Shown here: positions 9,901-19,300 of the stretch, one piece after another
Numbering within the stretch: the first letter of the stretch is position 1
Layout: every line of letters starts with the position of its first letter
Origin: Bacteroidota bacterium
GTDB lineage: Bacteria; Bacteroidota; Bacteroidia; Cytophagales; Cyclobacteriaceae
DNA length: 64,000 bases
Assembly (NCBI GenBank): GCA_023428695.1
Contig: JAEYWY010000025.1
Coordinates: forward strand, 62,001 to 126,000
Direction of reading: 5' to 3'
Notes under the pieces: model-generated
Database searches by the model: none
The model's input: the letters and a program-made list of their open reading frames with translations, nothing else
What the model was told of the DNA's origin: nothing
Made by a program: the position numbers and the translations under genes

Positions 9901-11952
9901 GGAATCAATGTGCTGAAGATTTATATAAAAACTGTCGTACTTTAAGAGAAAGCCCTTTCCGCTGATCTCAAAATTTCCGGCATTGATTGTACCGTCAAAT
10001 TTAATATCGCGATTCTGAAGCAAGGTAATTATGCTGCTATCCGGTGTAATACGAACATTCAGCGAATCGCTCACCTTGAATTCGTCTACACCGCGCACCG
10101 TCATGTAACCGTCCCGGTAGTTTATTGTGGCATTCGCAGCGCTGTCAATCACGGACAATATTTTCAGGTTGTCATAGTCGCTTTCACCACGCGCGCCCTG
10201 GTACACAAGAATGAGTTTATTCTTAACGGTAACCTTGTCGGTTTTTATGTCATAGAAGAGAAGTCCCTTTTCGGAAAGGAATTCGATCGCGGCTTTGATG
10301 TCCCGGGGTTCTATGCCGGCGGAAAGCGCGAGGTCGCCGGAGTAGAATTCGCGCACATTGTTACGGAGACAATAACTTGCAATGAGCGCCACAGGATGGA
10401 ACCTGAAGCCTTCGCCTTTCAACAATCTGTAATCCTCCTGGTCATAATAGTCTACCGACTCAATCACCAGCGGCACCGTGTTACGCGCACCGTCGATGGA
10501 AACGTTCATGCTGTCGGCAGCAAGGTCCCATCGTATGACGTCAGCGGCAAAATCGATATTAAAAAACGAAGACGAGTAAGGTGTGTGCTTCATTCCGCCT
10601 TTGTCCTTGCGAATGATCAGCCGTTGTATTGAGTCCCCGCTCGATGCGTATTTGAACCTGACACGCGGATGAAAAATCGAATCCTGGCCGTGAAATATAG
10701 TCACCTTCGCCTGATTCGAAATCACGCTGGACTCCTTGAAGATGAATTCATTTGACCGTCCGACAAACTTTCGAACACCGTTTTGGAATATCTCTACCTG
10801 CGCTTCATCACGGTTCACCGAAGCGCCCGAAATCGCATTTCCGAATAAAGAAAATCCTCCTCTGTACTTTACGTTCGCATCGGCAATCCCTTCGATTGCA
10901 AGTGAACTCTGGAATGACTGAAACCGCGGATAAGACGATAACGCCGAGTCTGCACGCGCCACTGATTTATATTCAAAAACTCCGGGAATATAACCAGGGG
11001 TCTTACCTTTGTAGTTCAGCTTGGCCAGTTCTGATCGGAATTGAGGTCGCGATACCTTGAAATGATAAACGGTCAGCTCGCAATCCACGACATCAGGACC
11101 CAGACCTGCAGATTCCCAACTGAAGTTTCCCTGTTCCCCAACAAAAATGTTATCGCGAAAAGAGAAGACGCCTGTTGAATTCTTCAGGAAGACGGAATCG
11201 TATCGGGTTACAAAATTCAGCGAGATACGGGAGAAGCGAATAACAGGACCTTCGACGACAGGCGGTGGTGGCGGATTCATCCAAAGTGGCGCTTCGGCGA
11301 AGTAGTCTGCAGGTGCACTTGACGCGGTATCATATTCAGGCCATGCATCCGACGATGCCGAGTCATCCTGAGCCGTATCATCTTGATAAGAGTCCGAACT
11401 ATCGGCAGACTGCATCGGAGGATAATCTGCGCCTAACTCGTACGTGGGCGCAGGTTCGATGTAATCAAAAACGTATTCATCATCCCGCGCGTAGAGGCGG
11501 AAGGACCTGTCATAATTCAATGCGTGATGGTGAAAGAAGGTGCGGCTTGTTTTCAGAAAGAACTGCGCGCGACCGGGTGTTTCTTTTTCAATTACTTTTC
11601 CTGCTACACCGAGGAAACCTGCAATCTGCTGAGGCGTCGCCTGATCGATGGTGATTGCATTTGATACGGCAGCAAGATAGTTTACGATGTGGGGACGCAG
11701 CGCAAACTTCTTTTTCTTAAGCATCCGGATATGCCGTTGTATCACGATCTGCTGATCCGGCGAAAATTTCTCCCACGCCGATGCAAACCCAGCTCCGGTT
11801 ACAGTCGCGTCAAGGTTTTTTGTGTTTTCCAGAACAATCCGGACGCTGTCAGGAAATGAAATGGGAACCGATGTGGCAGACTGTTGCTGGGCGAACGCTG
11901 AGCTCGCAAAAAATAGCAATATGCCCGGGATATATAGCCCAATGTGCCTCAC
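6925..11952 (-). CDS. very large exported protein of unknown function (1675 aa)
   Basis: I do not recognise this family. There is a signal peptide (residues 1-21, ending SSAFAQ). Next comes a helical ~130-residue N-terminal region, then a Pro/Asp/Ser-rich linker (about 165-235). About 1350 residues follow, dominated by short beta-strand-like segments with alternating hydrophobic residues. Stretches such as ITPENNEVLILENAKIGTL recall the repetitive strands of OstA/LptA- or AsmA-like periplasmic proteins, but this is only a resemblance. The last ~75 residues are low-complexity Lys/Glu/Gln/Asp/Pro and end DEDDGF. No membrane helix besides the signal is obvious. Probably periplasmic or surface. 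Coupled to the SMP-30-like gene. Confidence 0.8.
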   Translation of the reverse strand: MRHIGLYIPGILLFFASSAFAQQQSATSVPISFPDSVRIVLENTKNLDATVTGAGFASAWEKFSPDQQIVIQRHIRMLKKKKFALRPHIVNYLAAVSNAITIDQATPQQIAGFLGVAGKVIEKETPGRAQFFLKTSRTFFHHHALNYDRSFRLYARDDEYVFDYIEPAPTYELGADYPPMQSADSSDSYQDDTAQDDSASSDAWPEYDTASSAPADYFAEAPLWMNPPPPPVVEGPVIRFSRISLNFVTRYDSVFLKNSTGVFSFRDNIFVGEQGNFSWESAGLGPDVVDCELTVYHFKVSRPQFRSELAKLNYKGKTPGYIPGVFEYKSVARADSALSSYPRFQSFQSSLAIEGIADANVKYRGGFSLFGNAISGASVNRDEAQVEIFQNGVRKFVGRSNEFIFKESSVISNQAKVTIFHGQDSIFHPRVRFKYASSGDSIQRLIIRKDKGGMKHTPYSSSFFNIDFAADVIRWDLAADSMNVSIDGARNTVPLVIESVDYYDQEDYRLLKGEGFRFHPVALIASYCLRNNVREFYSGDLALSAGIEPRDIKAAIEFLSEKGLLFYDIKTDKVTVKNKLILVYQGARGESDYDNLKILSVIDSAANATINYRDGYMTVRGVDEFKVSDSLNVRITPDSSIITLLQNRDIKFDGTINAGNFEISGKGFLLKYDSFYINLQHIDSINFFVMEKNARGQMIRRKVNNSMVSADSSAAAVGGLGNPSSSSGTLYISKGGNKSGKEKIPTFPRLDASAGGVIYFDRPEVLGGAYDKSVFFVVPPFKLDSLNDADPSSINFEGKFNSSGIFPAFQEKLHTQPDKSLGFTHNIPQAGYRLYNGDGNMKGSLSMDNRGLRGNGSIEYLAAKLSSSDFIFYPDSVLGRGELATIDEKQFGPVLFPQARMVNYNMKWYPKQDRMELKNLNAPFEFYNSTAQMRGTVTISKDGVGGAGKFESRGTELVSRYMKFSGKEFGANHARLKVKSEDPEKPLLTGTDVSMRFNLEENYADVSPEVAGDAAIDFPYAQFKTSISQMRWDVDEQKITMQKDPDQPLEDSYFYTTRKDLDSLRFNAEKAVYDLKTQELKVSGIPYIIVADAMITPENNEVLILENAKIGTLKNTTIVLDTLNAYHRLTEGVVDIKSRKEFSGYATYQYVNLLSDTFAIKMTDFHLEPITTEEQTRRSSKRTQTRASMQTVGTGAVTDKDQLVLGAGMFYKGDMTMYATRPALQLSGFLKLDIKNIKEPTAWIQYEQSGDETEILVDFEKAVTEEGDQVNAGLHFGQSDGDLYITFLTKKKNIDDDDFFLPSGMLHYDTATSEFKIEDIEKARGNKLSGKVFAYNDEDTRVRFEGPVKLVRGSKGFDVSATAIGQGNMTTNAISMNSFLLLNCDAPPAAFDLMAKRIQDVIQNEGADEGLGDQTELLYKIADLIGERATQDFEQRSQQGYVSLGTIPQLARPIAFSNVQLKWSPERNAFYSEGKIGISNILRNDINGAFEGYMEIRKNEDGSPVFHVFFKASPEAWYYFGYEDNRLLIHSSDDEFNSIISKKTNAGKAKIGEVAFMPGSDDETLTFINQFRKNYLGNDVPYSLYESPPALQQESTSPYVPTVIPGDTEKPKTEPAPADEGFGPEKKEESKEQPKKQKRQKKNKNQQDDEEESQELPVAEPKQQETPPADEDDGF

Positions 11953-12073
11953 AAGAAATAAAACCTTGAAATTCGGAAATAATGGGTAAATAAGCTAAAA
12001 CACCCCTCCCAGCTTAACGAAGATGTAAGAAAAAACGTGTTAACGCCACACTCTAAAAGACCGGGAAACGGGA

Positions 12074-13333
12074 TTATTTCTGCATCACCGATTCAGGGGT
12101 ATGCCGGACCGGAAGGGAAATAATGAATGTAGAGCCTTCGCCCACTTTGCTCCGGGCTGAAATAAAGCCATTATGCTGTTCCACTATCTTCTTGCAAAGG
12201 GCCAATCCGATGCCTGTTCCTTCGAATTCCGAATTGCGGTGCAGGCGTTTGAACATGCCGAAGATTTCTTCAGCATAGCGCTGATCAAAGCCTATTCCGT
12301 TGTCTTCAATGAAAATCCGACAATAGTTTTTGGTGTACTTGCCAGTCCACACCGGACTTTTAGCCGCCACGTCAGCCTTAATGCGGATATCCGGCGGAAT
12401 CTCTTTTTTACTGTATTTCAATGCATTCGCGATTAGATTCTGGAACAATGGTTTCATCAGCCCGGCGTTCACCTCAAGTACCGGCAGCGGGGATACCACC
12501 ACCGTTGCCTGCCGGTCGCGAATCACTTCGTCCAGATCACTAACCACTTCGGAAACAATCTTGTTGAGATCATTTTGGGCAAACTCGACTTTCTCTGAAG
12601 AAATCTTCGAAAACGTCAGAATGTCCGTAATCAGATTCTGCATTCGTTCCGCGGCCCTTTGAATCCGAAAGATGTTGGCCTTGCCGTCTTCGTCGAGAGT
12701 ATCTTTATATTTTACGTACAACCTGTCACTGAACGTCCGGATCTTACGCAACGGCTCCTGAAGATCGTGCGAGGCCATAAACGCAAACCGGTCAAGATCC
12801 TTATTCGCTGACTCAAGACTGGCGATGTTTTCAAGCAACTGGCGGTTTAGTTGTTTCACTTTCTCCTCTGAAGCCATACGTTCCTGAATCTCGAGTTCCA
12901 GGTTACGGTTGATTGAAACAAGTTTCCGCTCCTGCGCCAGCAACTGCACGTTCTTCTTATAAAGTTCGATTAATACAGAAACCTTTGCGCGAAGTACTTG
13001 CGGATTAATCGGTTTGTAGATGTAATCGACAGCACCGGCCTGATATCCCTTATACATGTTTTCATCGCCGTAGTTGTTCGCCGTGATGAAGATAATCGGG
13101 ATATGCTTAAGCTTTTCGCGTTCGTAAATCAATGAAGCGGTCTCAAACCCGTTGAGGTTGGGCATCTTCACGTCCATCATGATCATCGCGAAATCGTGTT
13201 CATTCAGCAAAATCCGAAGCGCCTCTCTGCCGGACGCAGCCTTGACCAGACGATATCCATCTGGTTCCAGGATAGTCTCAATGGATAATAAATTATCTTC
13301 CCGGTCGTCTACGATGAGGATTTTCGGTTGCAT
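12074..13333 (-). CDS. hybrid protein: receiver domain followed by histidine kinase
   Basis: A soluble 419-residue protein. Residues 1-120 form a receiver domain with acidic DDR near the start, the phosphoacceptor Asp in IMMDVKMPNLNG, and a KPI lysine. A coiled-coil linker (about 125-185) leads to HisKA with the phosphorylated His in FMASHDLQEPLRKI. The ATPase follows with N box QNLIANALKYSKK, G1 EDNGIGFD and G2 GTGIGLALCKKI. This REC-first order suggests a kinase controlled by an upstream phosphodonor. It lies 12 bases after the giant hybrid kinase on the same strand, so the two are almost certainly co-transcribed. Confidence 0.93.
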   Translation of the reverse strand: MQPKILIVDDREDNLLSIETILEPDGYRLVKAASGREALRILLNEHDFAMIMMDVKMPNLNGFETASLIYEREKLKHIPIIFITANNYGDENMYKGYQAGAVDYIYKPINPQVLRAKVSVLIELYKKNVQLLAQERKLVSINRNLELEIQERMASEEKVKQLNRQLLENIASLESANKDLDRFAFMASHDLQEPLRKIRTFSDRLYVKYKDTLDEDGKANIFRIQRAAERMQNLITDILTFSKISSEKVEFAQNDLNKIVSEVVSDLDEVIRDRQATVVVSPLPVLEVNAGLMKPLFQNLIANALKYSKKEIPPDIRIKADVAAKSPVWTGKYTKNYCRIFIEDNGIGFDQRYAEEIFGMFKRLHRNSEFEGTGIGLALCKKIVEQHNGFISARSKVGEGSTFIISLPVRHTPESVMQK

Positions 13334-13345
13334 TCAGTGGGACGG

Positions 13346-16300
13346 TTATTTACAGAACCAAAGCCGCATAAGCGAAAGCAGTTGGTCTATCTTCAATGGT
13401 TTCGTGATGTAATCAGATGCGCCGGCTTCAATACACTTCTGTCGGTCACCCTTCATTGCCTTTGCTGTTACAGCGATGATAGGAAGCGTGTTGTTTTTAT
13501 GTTCCCGCCGGATCTTCTGGGTGGTCTCATAACCGTCCATTTCAGGCATCATTATATCCATCAAAACCATATCAATCTTTGGATTCTCATTCAGCAACTG
13601 AATAGCTTCCTTACCACTCTCCGCGGTAATAACGTTGATATTAAACCGTTCGAACACAGTAGTCAATGCAAACAGGTTTCGCACATCGTCGTCGACCACA
13701 AGGATGTTCTTGTTGCTGAGAATATCTTCCTGGTTCCGGATATTCTCGATGATCCGACGTTTTTCATGTGCGAGTTCCTTGTAGTTGATGTGAAGGTGGC
13801 TCACGGTTTCCTCCAGCAGCTGCTCAATCGAATTCGCTCCCTTGAGGAGGATCGAGTTGGAATGACTGCTTACCTGACTAAGTTCAGCCTTGTTGAAATC
13901 GCGCGCGGAATAGACAATCACCGGAGTGAGGTCATCCTTGGTGCGCGACACCTTTGTTATCAATTCTGATCCTGGCATGTCAGGTAGCGAGTAGTCAAGG
14001 ATAATGCAATCAAACTTCTCTTTTGTAAGCGCGTCCAGTGCATCGGCCGCAGTTTGCCGGAGATCAACCTGCAGGCAATCATCCTGGAGCATCTTCACAA
14101 TCTGTGAAGAATCGATTTCGTTGTCTTCCACCACCAGAACGCGCTTTACTTTATGATTCAGGTTGTGAATCATATCGTCGAGTATCCTGTCTAATGCTGA
14201 TGACTCAAGAGGCTTTAGCATGAAACTTCGCGCTCCACGTTTGAGTGCCAAAGACTGGTTTTCTTCGCCGGATATGACGTGAATTGGTATGTGCCGGTAA
14301 TTTAAGTCACTGCGAAGCAGGTCGAGTATCTTCCATCCGCTTGTATCCGACAACTTCACATCGAGTGTTATTCCAATCGGCGTAAACCGGTTTATGAATT
14401 CAAACACTTCAAGGTAGTTTGTCGCTACGACAGCCTTTAGCCCTTTTTCATGCGCCCTTTCGATCACAATCTTTGCAAATCGGAAATCATCTTCAACTAC
14501 CAGGATTATATTATCTGAAACACTGATGTTGTTTCTGTCGTCACCGGCTTCGTTGATCATTTCGTTCACCAACTCGAAGCTGCGGTTTTCGATACCTTCG
14601 TTCGTAATGCGTAACGTACCAAGAATCGACTCGAAGGTCTCCTTCTGCTCCTTGTTTTGCTGCAATTGCTGAATGACTTTGATGCTCTCCGACGTTTCAC
14701 GACTGATTACGGAAGCAAAGCCCTCGAGTGGAAGATATAACGTGAACGTGCTGCCGTATCCCGGTGAACTTTCGAGTTCAATATTTCCACCAAGCAATTC
14801 AGCAAGACCGCGACTAATCGACAACCCAAGGCCGGTACCACCGTATTTCCGACTTGTCGAACCCTCAGCCTGCTGGAACGCCTCGAAGATGATCATTTGT
14901 TTTTCCATGGGAATACCGATACCGGTATCGCTGATGGAGAATCCGATAACATCACGGGCATTGTCGAGTGAAGGTACACCCTGCCGCCATTGGTTTTTCA
15001 TCGCCTGGAATATCTTCAGGCGAACTTCACCCTTCTCCGTAAACTTAAATGCGTTTGAAAGCAGGTTTTTGAGGATCTGATTAAGGCGCTGTATATCGGT
15101 TTCCATTGTTGATGGAAGTGCAGAATCAACCTCAATGTTGAATTTCAGATTTCTTGCCTCTGAGATTGGTTTGAAAGTCGTCTCAACAAAACTTGCGATT
15201 TCACCAATAGGCACCGGAGCGATGTTCGCTGAAATGAATCCCGATTCAATTTTCGAAAGATCCAGAATATCGTTGATAAGCTGAATCAGGTCGTCACCGC
15301 ACGAGTGAATCGTCTTCGCGTATCGTATTTGCTTCTCGTTGAGGTTTCCTTCCGCGTTTTCGTACAACTGTTGTGCGAGGATGAGCAGCGAGTTAAGCGG
15401 GGTTCGCAGTTCATGCGACATGTTTGCCAGGAATTCCGACTTATACTTCGACGTAAGCGTTAGCTGCTCTGCCTTTTCTTCGAGGGAGCGGCGAGCTTCT
15501 TCGACTTCCTTGTTCTTTGCTTCCACTTCCTCCTTCTGCTTTACAAGGAGAAGCGCCTTGTCCTGAAGTTCGTCATTAGTACGGCGTAATTCTTCCTGCT
15601 GTACCTTCAATTCACCTGCGAGAGATTGCGACTGTGCAAGAAGTTCTTCAGTCCGTGTATTCGTTTCGATTGTGTTCAAAACTATACCGATACTTTCCGT
15701 TACCTGACTGAGAAAGTCAATGTGTGTTTCACTCAAATCGTCGAGCGAAGCGAGTTCGATAACGGCTTTCACATTATTTTCAAACAATACCGGCAGGATA
15801 ATCAGATTAGATGGCCTCACTTTTCCGAGACCGGAATTAACCTTGATGTAACCCTGCGGAACATTCGTGATAAGAATCTTTTCTTTTTCAAAAGCACACT
15901 GACCAACAAGGCCCTCACCGATTGCAAACTCCTTTGGAACGTTTTTCTCCTCCTTATACGCGTATGCCGCAAACAACCGTAGTTTGAATTCGGAATTATT
16001 TTCGCCCTGCTTAAGAATATAGAAGGCGCCAAAATGTGCATTAACAACTTCGGCAAGCTCTGAGAGAATACGCTTCGACACGGTGTCGAGGTCGCGTTGC
16101 CCCTGAAGCATTTGCGTAAACTTGGCAAGGTTCGATTTCAGCCAGTCCTGCTCCTGGTTACGCAGCGTCGTCTCACGAAGGTTGGCAATCATCTGGTTGA
16201 TGGTATCCTTCAGCGCCTCCACTTCGCCTTTCGCTTCCACGCGAATTGTCCGCGACAAATCTCCTTTCGTTACAGCCGAGGCTACTTCGGAAATGGAACG

Positions 16301-19300
16301 CACCTGTGTGGTAAGGTTCTGCGCGAGCTGGTTCACATTCTCAGTAAGATTTTTCCAGATACCGGAAGCACCGGGCACGTTCGCCTGACCACCAAGTTTT
16401 CCATCCACACCAACTTCGCGTGCAACGTTTGTTACCTGATCCGCGAAAACGGCAAGTGTTTCGATCATTTCGTTGATCGTATCCGTAAGCTGCGCCACTT
16501 CACCTTTTGCGTTGATCGACAATTTCTGTCGCAGGTTACCGGTTGCCACTGATGTCACAACTTTCGCGATACCGCGCACCTGCGATGTCAGGTTTGATGC
16601 CATCATGTTTACGGAATCCGTGAGATCTTTCCATGTTCCGCCAACACCCTTTACTTCGGCCTGGCCACCAAGTTTCCCTTCGGTTCCTACCTCCCGGGCC
16701 ACACGCGTTACTTCGAACGCGAAAGAGTTGAGCTGTTCCACCATCGTGTTGATGGTATTTTTCAATTCGAGGATTTCACCCTTAACGTCTATGGCCACCG
16801 TTTTTGAAAGGTCACCTGACGCCACCGCCTTTGTCACCTGCGCAATGTTCCGTACCTGCGCGGTGAGGTTACCTGTCATCTGATTTACTGAATCCGTAAG
16901 ATCTTTCCATGTTCCGGCCACACCTGGTACGAATGCCTGGCCACCCAGCTTGCCATCCGTACCTACTTCACGCGCCACGCGTGTTACTTCAGACGCAAAT
17001 GCGCGCAGCTGGTCAACCATGGTATTCAGGGTTTCCTTCAACTGCAGGATTTCTCCACGAACATCAACCGTAATCTTTTTCGACATGTCACCGTTCGCAA
17101 CGGCGATTGCAACATCGGCGATGTTCCGAACCTGTGCGGTAAGATTACCGGCCATTTGATTTACCGAATCGGTAAGGTCTTTCCATGTTCCGGCCACACC
17201 GGGCACGTTGGCTTGTCCGCCGAGTTTTCCTTCCGTACCTACCTCGCGGGCTACACGCGTCACCTCGGACGCAAAGCCGCGAAGCTGATCCACCATGGTA
17301 TTGATGGTATTCTTTAATTCAAGGATTTCCCCTTTTACGTCAACACCGATCTTACGCGACAGGTCACCGTTCGCCACAGCGGTCGTCACCTCGGCGATAT
17401 TCCGCACCTGTGAGGTGAGGTTCGACGCCATCAGGTTCACGGAATCGGTAAGATCTTTCCATGTTCCGGCAACGCCAGGTACGTACGCCTGGCCACCAAG
17501 CTTACCTTCGGATCCAACTTCACGGGCAACACGCGTAACCTCCGACCCAAATGAATTAAGCTGGTCAACCATCGTGTTGATGGTGTTCTTTAATTCGAGA
17601 ATTTCGCCTTTTACATCCACAGTGATCTTCCGTGAAAGATTACCCTTCGCCACCGCGGTCGTTACTTCGGCGATATTGCGTACCTGTGCAGTCAGGTTCG
17701 ACGCCATCTGATTTACGGAATCGGTAAGGTCTTTCCACACACCACCAACTCCTTCAACGGTAGCCTGACCACCAAGCTTACCCTCCGATCCCACTTCACG
17801 CGCAACACGGGTTACTTCCGATCCGAAGGAGTTGAGTTGATCCACCATGGTATTGATCGTATTCTTCAACTCAAGAATTTCGCCCTTTACATCAACGGTG
17901 ATCTTACGGGACAAATCACCTTTTGCCACGGCGGTTGTTACTTCGGCGATGTTCCGTACCTGCGATGTCAGGTTCCCGGCCATCTTGTTTACGGAATCGG
18001 TAAGGTCTTTCCACGTTCCACCAACACCGGGAACGTCGGCCTGACCGCCGAGTTTTCCCTCGGAACCTACCTCACGGGCTACACGCGTTACTTCAGAAGC
18101 AAATGAATTAAGCTGAACCACCATCGTGTTGATGGTGTCTTTCAGTTCAAGGATTTCACCTTTCACGTCGACAGTAATCTTGCGTGAAAGGTCACCGCGC
18201 GCAACGGCGGTAGTCACCTGTGCGATGTTACGCACCTGCGCTGTCAGATTCGACGCCATCTGGTTTACGGAATCTGTAAGGTCTTTCCAGACACCACCGA
18301 CGCCTTCAACTGTAGCCTGACCACCAAGTTTTCCTTCCGAACCCACTTCGCGCGCAACGCGGGTTACTTCGGATGCAAATGAGTTAAGCTGATCCACCAT
18401 GACGTTGATGGTATCCTTAAGCTCGCGAATCTCGCCCCTTACGTCCACTGTAATTTTACGCGACAGGTCACCGCGCGCAACGGCGGTAGTTACCTGCGCG
18501 ATGTTTCGCACCTGACCCGTGAGGTTGGAAGCCATCTGGTTTACAGAATCCGTAAGATCTTTCCATACCCCGCCGACGCCTTTTACAGTAGCTTGTCCAC
18601 CGAGCTTTCCTTCGGAACCAACTTCGCGTGCCACCCGAGTAACTTCAGCTGAAAACGAATTCAACTGATCCACCATCGTGTTGATTGTATTCTTGAGTTC
18701 GAGGATCTCTCCTTTAACATCCACGGTGATCTGACGGGAAAGGTCGCCTTTGGCAACCGCAGTTGTCACCTCAGCAATGTTTCGCACCTGGCCCGTAAGA
18801 TTGGAAGCCATTTGGTTTACAGAATCGGTAAGATCTTTCCACGTTCCGGCTACACCTTTTACCTGTGCCTGTCCACCGAGCTTACCCTCTGTACCCACCT
18901 CGAGAGCCACACGTGTTACTTCCGACGAAAACGAGTTCAACTGATCCACCATCGTGTTGATGGTGTTTTTCAATTCAAGAATTTCGCCCTTTACATCAAC
19001 GGTAATCTTTTTCGAAAGATCACCTTTGGCAACTGCAGTCGTCACTTCAGCGATGTTACGTACCTGAGCTGTAAGGTTCGAACCCATCTGGTTTACCGAA
19101 TCGGTCAGATCCTTCCACACACCTGCGACACCTTTTACTTTTGCCTGGCCACCGAGTTTTCCTTCGGATCCTACTTCACGCGCAACGCGTGTAACTTCCA
19201 TGGAGAAGAGGTTCAGCTGCTTCACCATATCATTGACCTCTTTCGCGATACGCGCGAATTCACCCTGCAACACGTGTCCACCGATTTCAAGTGGCATCTC

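Noticed and set aside
16473..18944. A series of plus-strand frames of 60-140 codons across the HAMP array
   Set aside because: They recur with the 276-bp repeat and are antisense shadows of the giant kinase gene.
16304..19063. Long tandem repeat as a possible CRISPR or satellite
   Set aside because: Unit length of 276 bases, no spacer-repeat alternation, and an intact reading frame with HAMP sequence: it is coding.
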